NCBI GenBank assembly: GCA_013350335.1
Contig: CM023533.1
Span: 27,944,869-28,008,868 of the forward strand
DNA length: 64,000 nucleotides
Source: Chimonanthus salicifolius
Lineage: Eukaryota > Streptophyta > Magnoliopsida > Laurales > Calycanthaceae
Direction: 5' to 3'
Position numbers and translations under genes: made by a program. This document shows, in pieces, positions 36,209 to 47,520 of the stretch (its first letter is position 1; the number at the start of each line of letters is the position of its first letter). The notes beneath the pieces are model-generated. The model was not told the origin of the DNA. It saw nothing but the letters and a program-made list of their open reading frames with translations, and searched no databases.

Positions 36209-39200
36209 ATGGGGCTTTGGAATCTTTTTGTTTCCGCATCGGTGCCGGTTCTAAATTTGCTTCTGACCATTGCTGTTGGGTCATTTCTGGCGACAGATCG
36301 TGTTGGTATTTTAGATGAAGAAACTAGGAAACGTTTGAACCTACTGAGTCTTTTAATGCAGGCCACATATTCATGTTTGTACTTGGCTTTTATTCTAAAT
36401 TCTATGATTTGTTGTGAAATTCGTACCTGCAGTTCTCATTTACCACCCTTGGTTTTCAAAATTGGAAGGGAAGATGCAGTTGGAAAATCATATTGCATTA
36501 AGTACATGCTTAATTATCTAGTTTACATGCCACTATGCACATCTTGCAATCAATTTAGTATATATAACCTTGGTTTGAGGATTTCATGCGTAACTCGAAC
36601 TGTAAATTGAGAATTAAAGGTGGTTGGCAATCTTGTTTTCCTCTCAATCTTGATATATCCTTTTAATGCTTCATTCACATTTTGCCTATTTGGATATTCT
36701 CACTATCCATCTGTACAGTAAGTTACTAAAGCCCTCTCTTTATGAACAGGTGGTATTTTATGTATTTAATCCAACTTTAGTGTACACCAGTTTATCAAGC
36801 ACAATCACATTCAAGGAAATGGTTTCATTGTGAGTTTCTTTCACTCCTGTTTGCAATATTGACTATGTATAATTGAGGAACTTGAATTTATTTCAGCATA
36901 GTGCTTTCTTGTTTTGGAATTTGCAAAGCAGAGTAAGATGTACCTAATCATTTGCATTTGCTTTTCCATCTTCTACCTTGGAATGCAGCTGATGATTCAT
37001 GTTTCTAAGTTCAATGACGACGTTTAGCGCATAAACTTTGATGCTTGCATTTGTTCTTTCTGTGTGATGCATGGATCATGTGGCATCACTATATAGGTTC
37101 ATTTTGTGGAGTAGATTGCCTACAGAATTTTCAAGTTATATGGGTGGTCATAGAAGTCATTAAAGAGAAGGAGCATCTGTATTATTTCTCAATTGATTCA
37201 TCATGGAGTATCCATTTGTAACGAATCTTTTTTTGGTTATGCAGGTGGTTCATGCTACTAAATATCATTCTCACTTTCATTCTTGGTTCGATGCTTGGGT
37301 GGGTTGTGATCGAAATGACAAGAACTCCTTCCCATTTGAGAGGTCTGGTCTTAGGTTCTGCTGGTAAATTCCTTTGCAAATGTTTCCTGTTGGAATCCCC
37401 CTGCCCCATTGAAAAAAGGGAATTGCATATGGTATTTGTTTTCTAGATCTTGAAATCCATACCCCTAGTAGAGAAATGGAAACCATTATGGATCTTAAGA
37501 ATTTGGATACAAGCTTGCAAAATATAAGTTCTCATCCACATGTGTGATCCATGCTAAGTTTATTCTTATTTAAACAGTAACAAACATTCCACTATTGAAC
37601 TCTGTACTCTAGTCACTTAGAAGGAAAACCAAATCTGAAAACCGATTTTCCTTTTTTGTTGACAGAAAAATTAACCTGTTTTTGGTTAGTTGATTCCTAT
37701 CGAATCATTAGTACATTAGAATAATAGATTTTCCTTCATAGTAAAAAATAATAGACCCTCACTTGGATTATGGGAACAGGAGATTTGGGGTATATGCTAA
37801 TCATTATCGTTCCAGCAATCTGTAAAGAGAAACACAGTCCATTTGGAAATCCAGATGTCTGCAGCAAACTTGGACTTGAATATTCATCATTGTCAATGGC
37901 GGTGCGTTCTTCTTTGCATTCTAAAATTTCTCTTGATATAACTAGTAGTACCATACTCAGTATTTCCCTGTAAGAACATAGCTTTATGTTATTGTAATTT
38001 TTCAATTTTATGCAATTCTTCAATTGCTCTATATGGAGAAGATTTTCATACATGCTTCTTCCTTATGTCCAATCCTTCAGTTGGGCGCTATTTGCATCTG
38101 GCTGTATGTCTACAACATTATACGCTTATCATTGAGTAAGAAAACTACAGAAAATGAAACAGATGGCCTTTCTGAGTTGGTCAAGTAATGCCAAAGACAA
38201 AGTTCCAAAATCAGAGATAACAAGATCAGAGCATGAGGCAGAACAAGTATCAACAATAGAGTTAACGATATCAGAGATTGAACGAGAACCAAAACCAACA
38301 ATGGAACTAACGAGATCAGAAGTTGAGGGAGAACAAGTATCAACAATAAAGTTGACGATATCAGAGCTTGAGCCAGAAGAAGTATCAACAGAAGAGTTAC
38401 AGTTGTCAAAGGATTTAGAAGATCAATGTCCACCCTCCAATAAACACAATGAAGATGAAATTCCAAAGGTGTTTTTCATTTTACTTTTCATAGTTTAAAT
38501 TTCGCTTGAATGCCAAGTAAGAATTTCATAGATTCAATCAATGAATTGTAAGTTGTATATTTTAATCCCCTTCAGCATCTGATTCTTGGATCCTCTGTTC
38601 AGGTGTCAAACTCAGTTAGGATCAAACAAATCTTAAACAAGATTCCAGGAAAAGAAAGCTTGAAGAAGGCATTTACACCTTCAATAATTGGAGCGGTTTG
38701 TAAACATTAATACCAGCTTGCAAATCCTCATTTGGCACTTCAGTTTCAATATAAGGTCTTTGTCATTTTCGTGCTCACTCATGAGAGCATGCTTCACAAG
38801 TAATGTTTAAATATGTTTACGAGAATCAGACTTCATGCTTTTGTTCTGCACAAGTAGCAGATGAATCAAAAACCAATCTGCATCTTCATCAGTGCAAATG
38901 TTTAGAAATCAAAGACTTCCTTGTAATTTTCATGGATTTGCCCTCTTAGATCAAGGATACATACATCTCTACACTTTAGTCCATAAAAAAAGATACATCT
39001 CTAAGCCTGTAAACTTGATGCTTTGTTATTTCTTTTTTGAATTATCTAGCAATATGCTTCCTCTGAATACATAGACCTTAGTGGTTCTCAGATGAAATTG
39101 CTCTTCTTTTCTCTCTCTCTTTTTTTTTTGTGAATGAACAACTGGCTCCACTTATACAGATCGTTGGGTTTGTTGTTGGAGTAATTCCTCAAATTAGAAA

Positions 39201-40092
39201 GGCATTCATTGGCGATAATGCTCCACTTCGTATGATCCAAGGCTCTGCCACTTTATTGGGGTAAAAACCTTTCTACCATAGGATTTCTGATCTGAAACCA
39301 AAACGTACTAGGGTGCTCATGTGTCACTCAAGAAATGCATGAATATACTTATTGAAACTGATTATTATTATTATATCAAATATTGGCGGAATACTTTTTA
39401 AACACTTTGAATGAAATGTTGATTTCTTCCTTCTCTGACCTGCAGCAATGGAGCTCTCCCAGCCGTAGTTCTTATAATGAGAGGAAACCTTATCAAGGGT
39501 AACAATGCATTTCAAATTTATGTCTCAAATCAGATGTTGTGCTCCTTACAGAATCACTTTCTCCAGTCACTTCCTTTTCAGAAAAAAAAGATTAGATTTT
39601 ACTAACATTGGGTATCATCTTTCAGGCGTACGTTCATCAGATATTCGAGCCACAGTCATCGTTGGAATTATTGTTGCTCGTTATATTGCCCTGCCTCTAT
39701 TGGGAATAGGTGTAGTTAAAGGAGCAATTCATCTTGGCATGGTGCATTCAGATCCGTTATACCGGTTCATACTTCTGTTGCAATTTGCACTCCCACCTGC
39801 AATGAACATAAGTACGACATATTGAAAATTCATAGAAATTCTATTACATACTCTGTTGTTGTGTTTGTATGATATACCTTCTGATGCCACTGTTTTGAAC
39901 CCTGTTCATATCTACTGTCATTTTCCATGGTAGGACTAAACAATGTTGATGAAACTGGCAGGTACAATGGTCCAATTGTTTGGAGCAGGCGAAAATGAAT
40001 GCTCAGTAATATTTCTATGGGCCTATGCATTGGCTTCAGTTTCACTCACTCTTTGGTCAACCTTATTTCTGTGGCTTGTGTCTCGATGGTGA
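36209..40092 (+). pseudogene. PILS: PIN-LIKES copy B, full length but with two defects
   Basis: Divergent PILS paralogue with the ten-exon structure of copy A: 36209-36343, 36750-36829, 37245-37363, 37780-37901, 38081-38468, 38603-38695, 39160-39260, 39446-39498, 39626-39811, 39962-40092. It begins MGLWNLFVSASVPVLNLLL and ends WSTLFLWLVSRW. Conserved elements remain: FNPTLVYTSLSSTITF, DNAPLRMIQGSA, RYIALPLLGIGVVKGAIH and LPPAMNIS. Two lesions argue against normal function. The exon 1 donor reads CTGAGT where copy D has GTGAGT. Exon 5 is 388 nt (3n+1), so its first part stops at a TAA (38186-38188) while the loop continues in another frame. GNLGN of copy A is GDLGY here. Exon 5 has an expanded repeat loop. 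A 3' splice site at 36165 precedes the start. Alternative splicing could still rescue it. Confidence 0.85.
38204..38400 (+). repeat. 45-bp coding tandem repeat in the PILS-B loop
   Basis: The loop frame carries about four units of 15 residues, recognisable by ELT.SE and EQVSTI (for example ELTISEIEREPKPTM then ELTRSEVEGEQVSTI). Copy A has no such repeat, and exon 5 is 388 nt here against 231 nt in A. The repeat is acidic and probably disordered. Confidence 0.85.
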
Positions 40093-41199
40093 TGCCGTTG
40101 CGGTATGGCAAATGCATGTGGATGGTTTTTCATGAACAAGTCTCATGTAATCTTTTGTTGTTAGTTGTAATTTGTCTTCCATTTTTTGATAGTGAGATCA
40201 GTAGTTAATGCATCAACTAAACATGACTTAACAATATTTTCTCGACCATCCATTTCATCTCTTGGATTAGATAGGTTGAAAATGACTAAACCAATTAACC
40301 AACAACACTAACTTCTATCTGGTAGAGCCATTAGACCCCAACTACGGGTGTCACCTAGGCAGAGGGATCACAGTTAGAGGTTAATCTTATCCCCCCATTA
40401 CTAAAATCAAGTTATAACTTTTGGGCCGAATTCATATTTTAGCCCTCATCAAACTGAACCCATATTTTTAATGGATTGAGATAGCCTGAAGTTTAGATTT
40501 AACCCTAACCCAAGTTACACCCCAACCCCAATCACATGGCACTGCATCAACCATTCCGATGGAACCATTCTATGGGATTGAGACTGATGAACTCAACCAG
40601 AGTCAACCATCCCCCATTTCAAGGTTAATACTCCAAATAAAATGTCTAATGAGAACTGAATCATGAATTCATTTTTCTAAATAGCTTATAGAGTTACATT
40701 AATAACAATAACATGATAAATATCAGAAAAGCATATTATGTGGTATCAATACTGTTTACACATTTCCACAAGTGATTGTTAGACCAACATTGTTCATTGT
40801 TATAGAGTCAAACATTTTGAATAGACATCTTTTAGTGTGATAAAAGAAATAATTTTTGTAAAAATAATTTAAGAAAATACTATTATGTGCTTATAAAATT
40901 CAATGGACATCTCTTAATATCTTTACCTAACCGGATGTTTATGTGATTTTCTAATTTATTTTTTGAAAAATTAATAAAAAGTGTTTTCTAAAATACTTCC
41001 TATATTTGAGTTTTTTAAAGAAGAATAAAAAAATGATATCCAAAAGTTTTTAGAATTAAATAAAAATATGAATGATATAGATTGTAGGACGTTTGTTTGG
41101 TTTTTCCAATATTCTAACATTTTTTTTTAATAAAATTTAGAAATTTTTATAATAAAAATTTATGGATTATAATAAGAGATATCTGTCACTAAGGGATAG
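40093..41199. other. Intergenic DNA after PILS-B
   Basis: The first 150 bp are presumably 3' untranslated. The rest is AT-rich with no supported frame. Confidence 0.5.
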
Positions 41200-41666
41200 T
41201 GTAGCACCCCCACCCAAAGGTCCCACATCGGTTGGGAGCTTGAGTGGTAGGGGCTTTATTTTAGAGGGGACAATCCTTCCCATTGTGAGGCCTTTTGGGC
41301 CTGGTCATGTGGGCCAGGGCCCAAAGCAAAATTGTGTAGGTCGGGTAGGGTCCAAAGTGGACAATATCACTATGGGGTAAGGTCGGGTCGTCACAAGTGG
41401 TATCAGAATACAGTTCAACACTCGGACTATGAGCGCTCTCTACTTGTGTGACTTGTTTGCTTATGTGTAGATCCCTCTCAGTATGATGAGACAGAGCCGG
41501 GGACGGCTCTGGTCTTAAAGGAGTGGATTGTAGTACCCCCACCCAAAGGTCCCATATTGGTTGGGAGCTTGGGTGGTGGGGGCTTTATTTGAGAGGGGGC
41601 AACCCTTCCCATTGTGAGGTAAACTCAAAGTGGATAATATCATGATGGGGTAGGATCAAGTCGTCA
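41200..41666 (+). mobile_element. TRIM-like miniature LTR retroelement
   Basis: A 196-bp LTR (41200-41395) starts TGTAGCACCCCCACCC and ends GTCGTCACA. It is followed at 41398 by TGGTATCAGA, the primer-binding site for initiator methionine tRNA. After about 133 bp of non-coding interior a second LTR starts TGTAGTACCCCCACCC (41529-41666). The second LTR lacks the internal 'CCTTTTGGGCCTGG' segment. No coding capacity. Family member of the solo LTR at 1332-1546. Confidence 0.85.
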
Positions 41667-42667
41667 AATATAAATCCTATACTAAGTATTTTCGCATATT
41701 GATTTTCTACTCTTCAAATTTTGAAGGCATCGTTTAAATTTTCATGTCATGCTAGCCATTCTAAAACATTTGATGAGACGAAAGGATCAGGTGCTTCTCA
41801 CGCATATATTAGTTTTAAGTGTAGAGTAATGATTCATCATGGAGTTTACTCACCTCAATGAAATTTGTCACACCACTTTTGTACTTTGAAAAATTTAATG
41901 TATTTTAAAAATTTTGTCCAGGATCCTTTATTTAAGTGAGGGTTGGGCTCAGGCTTCACAATAAAGCCCATTGAGGCATGTTGTGTTCATGCTTAAAAAA
42001 ATAAACAAGCCTAAAAGTCCGAGCCCAAGTCAGATACGCGTTGAACAAAAATCTTTATTCAAGCCCATTTATTTAGGTCGGAGATGGACTCAGACTTTTA
42101 CTTAAAGCCCATCAAGGCTCGTTGAGCTCGTACTTAAAAAATAAATAGGTCTAAAAGCCCAACTCGTGGAACAAATAATATTTGTCGAAGTCTATTTATT
42201 TAGATCCGGTTAAGACAAACAAACATCTCTTACTTTTTAATTATTTTTTAAAAAAATAAAAAAATGGGATAAGAATGAAAAAATGAGTTGAATAGAATTT
42301 GAACCCAAAATAAGTTTTTAATAATATATATATATAGTGTTGCACATTGTTAAAGCGTTAGATAAAATAACACTTTCGTGGCTATATACGCGTTGGTAAA
42401 ATTAACACGTTGTTCGAGCGATGGTACGAAACACTTTGATCCAATTTTAGAATTTCTAAAAATTTCGACTTCATAATGTTGACATTCCATTATTTTATAA
42501 AAAATGATTGTTATTCAATTATACAAATTCATAAAAAAAAAACTTTATATTTACTCTATTTTTAAAATTTTTGTATAAAAAAGGTTTAAAAAAAAAAACA
42601 AGGAAGAGAGAGATAACGAAATTGCCTGCGGGTTGCAGCGTATATCGGAGCATGTATCATGCAAGTC

Positions 42668-42936
42668 TATATATACCAGAGCATCGTACTCTCTTGCTCC
42701 AAAGTAACAAAATCAAGAATAAAAAATAAAAAATTAAGTTCTCAAAAGTCCAAAAGAAGAAAAGGAAAAGACAGGGTCGATTGGAAGAGGAGGAAAGATG
42801 AGACTGTCTGTCAGATTTGCTTAAAAACTGGTCGATTATTTTTTTCCTCATGTCCCTTTGAGAAACTTCAGCTTGGAAAGCGTAGAGAATACAAGAGAAG
42901 AGCTGGTTTCTGGATTTGAAGAATCAGGAAGAAAAG
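42668..42936 (+). promoter_or_regulatory. Unit 2 TATA box and presumed non-coding first exon
   Basis: Counterpart of 15141-15409 with TATATATA at 42668-42675 and a nearly identical leader. The donor has changed from AAAAG|GTATGC to AAAAG|GCATGC at 42936/42937. GC donors are used at low frequency in plants, so splicing may be weaker. Association with PILS-C is inference. Confidence 0.5.
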
Positions 42937-43229
42937 GCATGCATCTCTCATTCCCTCTCTTCTACTCTCTCTTCTCTTTGGGTATTTCTCATTTCTACTT
43001 AGTATTTGCTTAACATTTAAGAACTCCATTACAGAGTGTATTAGGCTCTCAAGAGCTTGATTATTAGATATGTATTGTCGATCTAATTACAGGTTGTGTG
43101 AGAGAGAAAAGATATATATGTTATTTAGTGCGTCTAATAGTCGTTTTGACTTTGAACATAGTAGATCGACGTAAATTTTTCTATTATAGTTTGCATATGT
43201 TTGTTGATTTTTTTTTTGATAGAAAAAGT

Positions 43230-44400
43230 ACTCTCCACTCTCAAAAACATTGTGGTCTAGATCTTTGTTTTCGGTTCATGTTCTAGTGGTTCAAAATCAC
43301 GATCATGACCCGACAAGTATAGTCAATCTAAAGGGAACCGCAACGCGGCAAATATAAATGTTCGTGATTTAGGTAAGGATATATCCACACCTAACTTAGT
43401 CATAACATTTTTCTTATGTTAACGCAATGAAAGGGTTCCCAATGACAATATCGTCACCAAGAAAGGCATAAGTACTAGACAATTTTCTCTCTTTCACCAT
43501 GAGGATTAAAATAAAAACACTCAATAAGAGTTTTAGCCTTTTTAAAATAAGAAGATATCTTTTATCTAAAATGATAAACATTTAATGATAGGGAACCTCA
43601 AGACTCCAGCTGTCCCCAAATACGAAGTCATTAGGTAAAATTCTTGATGTACACGGCTCCTGTAAGCCACGTACATCTGATGACTATGAGATTTGAATTT
43701 GAGATATCTGATTTCTGAGCCAAAATAACTCTATTATAATAGTTGATCTCGTGGCTTTTTGAAATTTATAATTTCTTTCAAATTCGATGAATTTAATATT
43801 TATGTGAAGCATCATTTTAAAAACACTTTTTTTTTAATTTGTATATCTCTATATATTAACTTTTGTTCACAATCGACATTGCTGAAGGGAAAGTGACTAA
43901 GTACTAATTTTAAGTAATACAGCTAAACCCTCTTTTATTTGTTTATATGAGGGGATTTAGACCACAAACTTACTTATCACCAACATGCAATGCATCCTTA
44001 CAATAATAGAAGTTACATGCATGACTCCATTCATATTCATTGAATAGGGCCTAAACTTTGGCACCTCTCTCATTCTCTTTCAATCAATTTCTGAAATTAA
44101 CCCTTTTTTCTCTTCCAAGTGAATTATTTTAAATTAATTAAAAATGCATTTACAAGGGTTATCTTTTGACCAGAGATTATTTTTTATCGAAGGGTTATCC
44201 TTTATAAATACTCTTTGGTACAAAAGAATTTTCAGATGTGAGATTAAAAGTCTAAAATTTAGACTTTTTATTCTTATATTACTCATTACTCATGAAACAA
44301 ACACAGCAGACAAACTTAAAAATGCAGTTTAATAGTTCATCGAGTTAAGTTGAGTGCTATCAAGTATTTAAAATATGAATGCATGGTAAGGGCGTAAAGA
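43230..44400. other. Unit 2 non-coding stretch, partly unmatched in unit 1
   Basis: 43230-43400 matches 16590-16850. The following 1.0 kb to about 44400 has no counterpart in unit 1, then similarity resumes at 'GCATGGACAATTAATTAATTT'. I could not find terminal repeats or a gene in the unmatched part. Confidence 0.5.
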
Positions 44401-44693
44401 GAGTTTGCATTGCATGGACAATTAATTAATTTAATAAGAAGCAGTTGGCCCATGGACTTTGATTGAATTTGAATGGTAGTTCAACTAACAAAATTCGATT
44501 TGTCTTTTCATTCCTCTCTTTCCAATATTTTAGTGTTGATGTTAAAAGGTGTCAGGTGCTCGCTTGTCTCTTTAAAAACTACAAGATATATTTAATTAAA
44601 AAGTTGTTATAATAATGAGCACTATAGAAATTATAATTTTAAAAATATTTTTACATTTACATTTACTCTCTATAAATTGAATTACTTTCTATT

Positions 44694-44875
44694 TTTTTTT
44701 TGAATTTCTGGATTTATATGTGGAAAATGATGGGATACCATGCGTAAAACTCTCACAGGTGAGTCTACTATTCTCCTGGAGGACACCTAAGGTTAAGCGG
44801 TGGGAGCTCAAACTCACAACCTCCCACTTCTTTAGACAGGAGGTAATCAGTTGAGCTAAACTCTCATTTAATCCT
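44694..44875 (-). repeat. tRNA-derived SINE, minus strand
   Basis: A T-run at 44694-44701 followed by the complement of the SINE body ('AAAACTCTCACAGGTGAGTC') and, at 44825-44870, the complements of the B and A boxes. Unit 1 keeps only about 35 bp of its 3' end near 17150, followed by a deletion of about 0.6 kb. Confidence 0.75.
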
Positions 44876-45889
44876 ATTTTAAAGATAATTATTTTACTAA
44901 ATATCTTACAGTAAAAGGTGAATTTCACATGTCAAAATCAACTTCGACTAAGCCAGTGAGCTTAGCTTTTGCACCATTCAGCCAAACTTTCTTGACCAAT
45001 CAATACTCATGGTCCAACATGCATCAACAAAAGTTTACATAGAATTCCCAACTTAAGTATGTATCTATTCTTAATCCAAAATTACAATATTCATTTATTA
45101 AAATTAATTTAAATATGATAAATTTTAAAATTAATCAATAATATAATCTATTAAGATTATATTAGAAGTCTTAAGTTTAATTTTGTACTGAAGCTTCGAA
45201 TTTGGTTTGACCTAAATTTTTACATTTTTTAAAAATTAGAAAAATGAGAGAAATATTTTATTTTTAATAGAAAATGAAAGATAAGAGTGTTTTTTTTTAT
45301 ATATATATAAAGCTATTGGATTATGGAAAATTGAGTCAAGACACTAAGATTTTTTAATTTGAGTGGAATACATAGCTAAAATTAATAAATTAATATAAAT
45401 TTAATCTAATCAGAACTGAATTTATTTCGGGTAGAGTTGAGTAAGATTAATTTAACTTTTTTTTAAATATAAGATTCAATTTCAATTTTTCAAGTCGGAC
45501 CGGATAAAAATTACCACCTCTAAGAGTGTTGCTTGAAACAAAAGTTCTACTTATAAAGAACAAGGGAAAAAAAAACTGAAAAAGAGATAATTATCAAAGT
45601 ATTTATGGTCATGATTGGCAACGCACTACGTCAAAATGATTGCATGGTTTTCTAAAGTCTAAACAACTTGAATACGGCACGTTCTAAAGTAAAATAGTAT
45701 ATTTTATATAATAATAAAAAAAATAAGTTTGAAATTTCTTATAATTAAAATACTAATAATGATACTTTTAATAATATTATTATCTTTATTTTACATTGAA
45801 AATCACACTAATTTCATGAATACAAAAAATCATCTATAAGTCTCATCTATTAAATAAATTTGAAAGGATTTAGAATCAATTATAAATAG

Positions 45890-46042
45890 ACAAATGCGGT
45901 TGTCTGGTAAACCTCGAAGCGGGGGGTGTGAGATTCGAGTTTCCATGATCTAATCTAATGTACTCTACGAATGGTAGATATTACCTGTGAGAGTTTTACA
46001 CTGGATTTTTCATGATTTTTCACACATAAATTTTAAAAAAAA
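45890..46042 (+). repeat. tRNA-derived SINE, unit 2 copy of 17786-17940
   Basis: Shares 'GAGTTTCCATG', 'CTGTGAGAGTTTTA' and 'CACATAAATT' plus A-tail with the unit 1 copy. The A-box portion is shortened here. Confidence 0.7.
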
Positions 46043-47123
46043 TCTAATTTATTTAAAAAATAGTCTTGTTACGAGTATTGCTAGAAAAAAACAATTAGTT
46101 AATTAAATGAGTAGTATAATTTAAACTTTTACCTAGACTTAATTGATTTAATTAATTTAACAAGACACAAAATAAATTCAAACTAAATTAAATCTAATCT
46201 AAACCTGATTCAACCCAACCTCTCACGTGATTAAGAGACTAAGTTACAACTTAAACATCATTATTCATCTGATTATTATTTCTTTCATATAATTATGGAA
46301 ATAATACATTTGATTTTTGACTTTATGTCATCTTAGCTGTATATATATTGTCCTTGCACTCTCAAGTGAGAAACTCATGCCTTTTGAATAACTTAGGACG
46401 TGGTACACGTGTGGATGCACCCTTAAAGTCATGTGGAGAGCTGCAGGGTCGTCAGGCCGTCTAGAAACGAGTTGAGGCATAAGACAAAAAAGTTTAAATG
46501 GAGCCTTCTTAGGTATTTAATATATTATTATAAGTAATATTTAATTAAAATTTTAATTATATATTATAAAATAAATTATTCTTGTAACACCCCATCCCGA
46601 AACGGGCGTGTTACTACCGATACTAAACCGAAATATCACACATTCCAAACTGCCGGCATTTTTTTTTTTTTTTTTAACTAAACATCAACCACCATAAGGG
46701 AAAAGAGATACCATAAGTTCAGTTAACACAACAGTGCAATATGTGGCTAGTACAGTCATTCCACAACGATAAACAATATCCAAAATAAACACAAGGTTCT
46801 TTCTAAATAATAAAAAGGAAAGTAATTAAGCAATCCGAAAGCATCATCGCCTAAGCCTGGTCTTGAGACCCGCTGGATCCCGCATCCATCGAGCCACCTG
46901 AAAGGCAAGGGGGTGAGTACTACATACTCAGCAAGGGGACACATGCATATAATCACACAACATATATCACATACTGCATATCTACCACTAAGGAATAACA
47001 AAGGTCCACGTACATGGTTCCCACACAACACGCACTCGACCCACCGTACGGGCCATTCGGTAGGTACTCAACATGGCCCACAACCACCTTACCTAGACAA
47101 CCTCAATCCCTTAACCAATGAGC

Positions 47124-47520
47124 AGGCGAGCACATCCTCAGCCTATTCGGTCATCTAGGGATCACAACTATACTGGCAGGAGCTGTCCCTCACCGCTCCG
47201 TCCCTCGACCTAGGCGAGCACCTCCTCAGCCTACTCGGTCACACAGGGATCACAACCTATGCCAGCGGGAGCTGCCCCTCACCGCTCCAGTCCCTCGACC
47301 TAGGCGAGCACCTCCTCAGCCTACTCGGTCCACATGGATCGACAACCTATGCCAGCAGGAGCTGCCCCTCACCGCTCCGTCCCTCGACCTAGGTGAGCAC
47401 CTCCTCAACCTACTCGGTCATCCAGGGATCACAAACTATACCAACGGGAGCTGTCCCTCACCGCTCCGTCCCTCGACCTAGGCGAGCACCTCCTCAGCCT
47501 ACTCGGTCAACCAGGGATCA
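47124..47520. repeat. 89-bp tandem array, five copies
   Basis: The motif GGCGAGCACCTCCTCAGCC recurs at intervals of 88-90 bp (about 47126, 47214, 47304, 47393, 47482). Each copy includes 'CTCACCGCTCC' and 'CCCTCGACCTAGG'. It lies inside the large solo LTR. Confidence 0.9.

Larger units (their letters stand above)
14331..37208. repeat. Tandem segmental duplication, unit 1
   Basis: The unit starts with TTTACTCACC and 'CAATGAAATTTGTCACACC', which open all three units. It holds the promoter/leader block, a long non-coding stretch, PILS-A and the first part of PILS-B. Position 37208 is homologous to the unit 2 breakpoint at 62578; PILS-B itself continues to 40092. Differences from unit 2 include the copia insertion (20687-26473), a LINE-bearing spacer (about 33690-36120) and several small tandem duplications. 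Coding exons of A and C are almost identical, so the duplication is fairly recent. Confidence 0.9.

Noticed and set aside
36365..36610. Continuation of PILS-B exon 1 frame into intron 1 as an extended protein
   Set aside because: The intron matches the PILS-D intron and carries no family sequence; the extension exists only because the donor is mutated.
42659..42919. 86-codon frame in the leader block
   Set aside because: It spans the TATA box itself, and the unit 3 copy carries insertions that disrupt it; the block looks non-coding.
46756..47031. 91-codon minus-strand frame inside the large LTR
   Set aside because: No recognisable domain, no conservation elsewhere in the window, and it sits within the LTR.
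47124..47520. CRISPR-like array of repeats
   Set aside because: Whole 89-bp units repeat head to tail without distinct spacers, in plant DNA inside an LTR.
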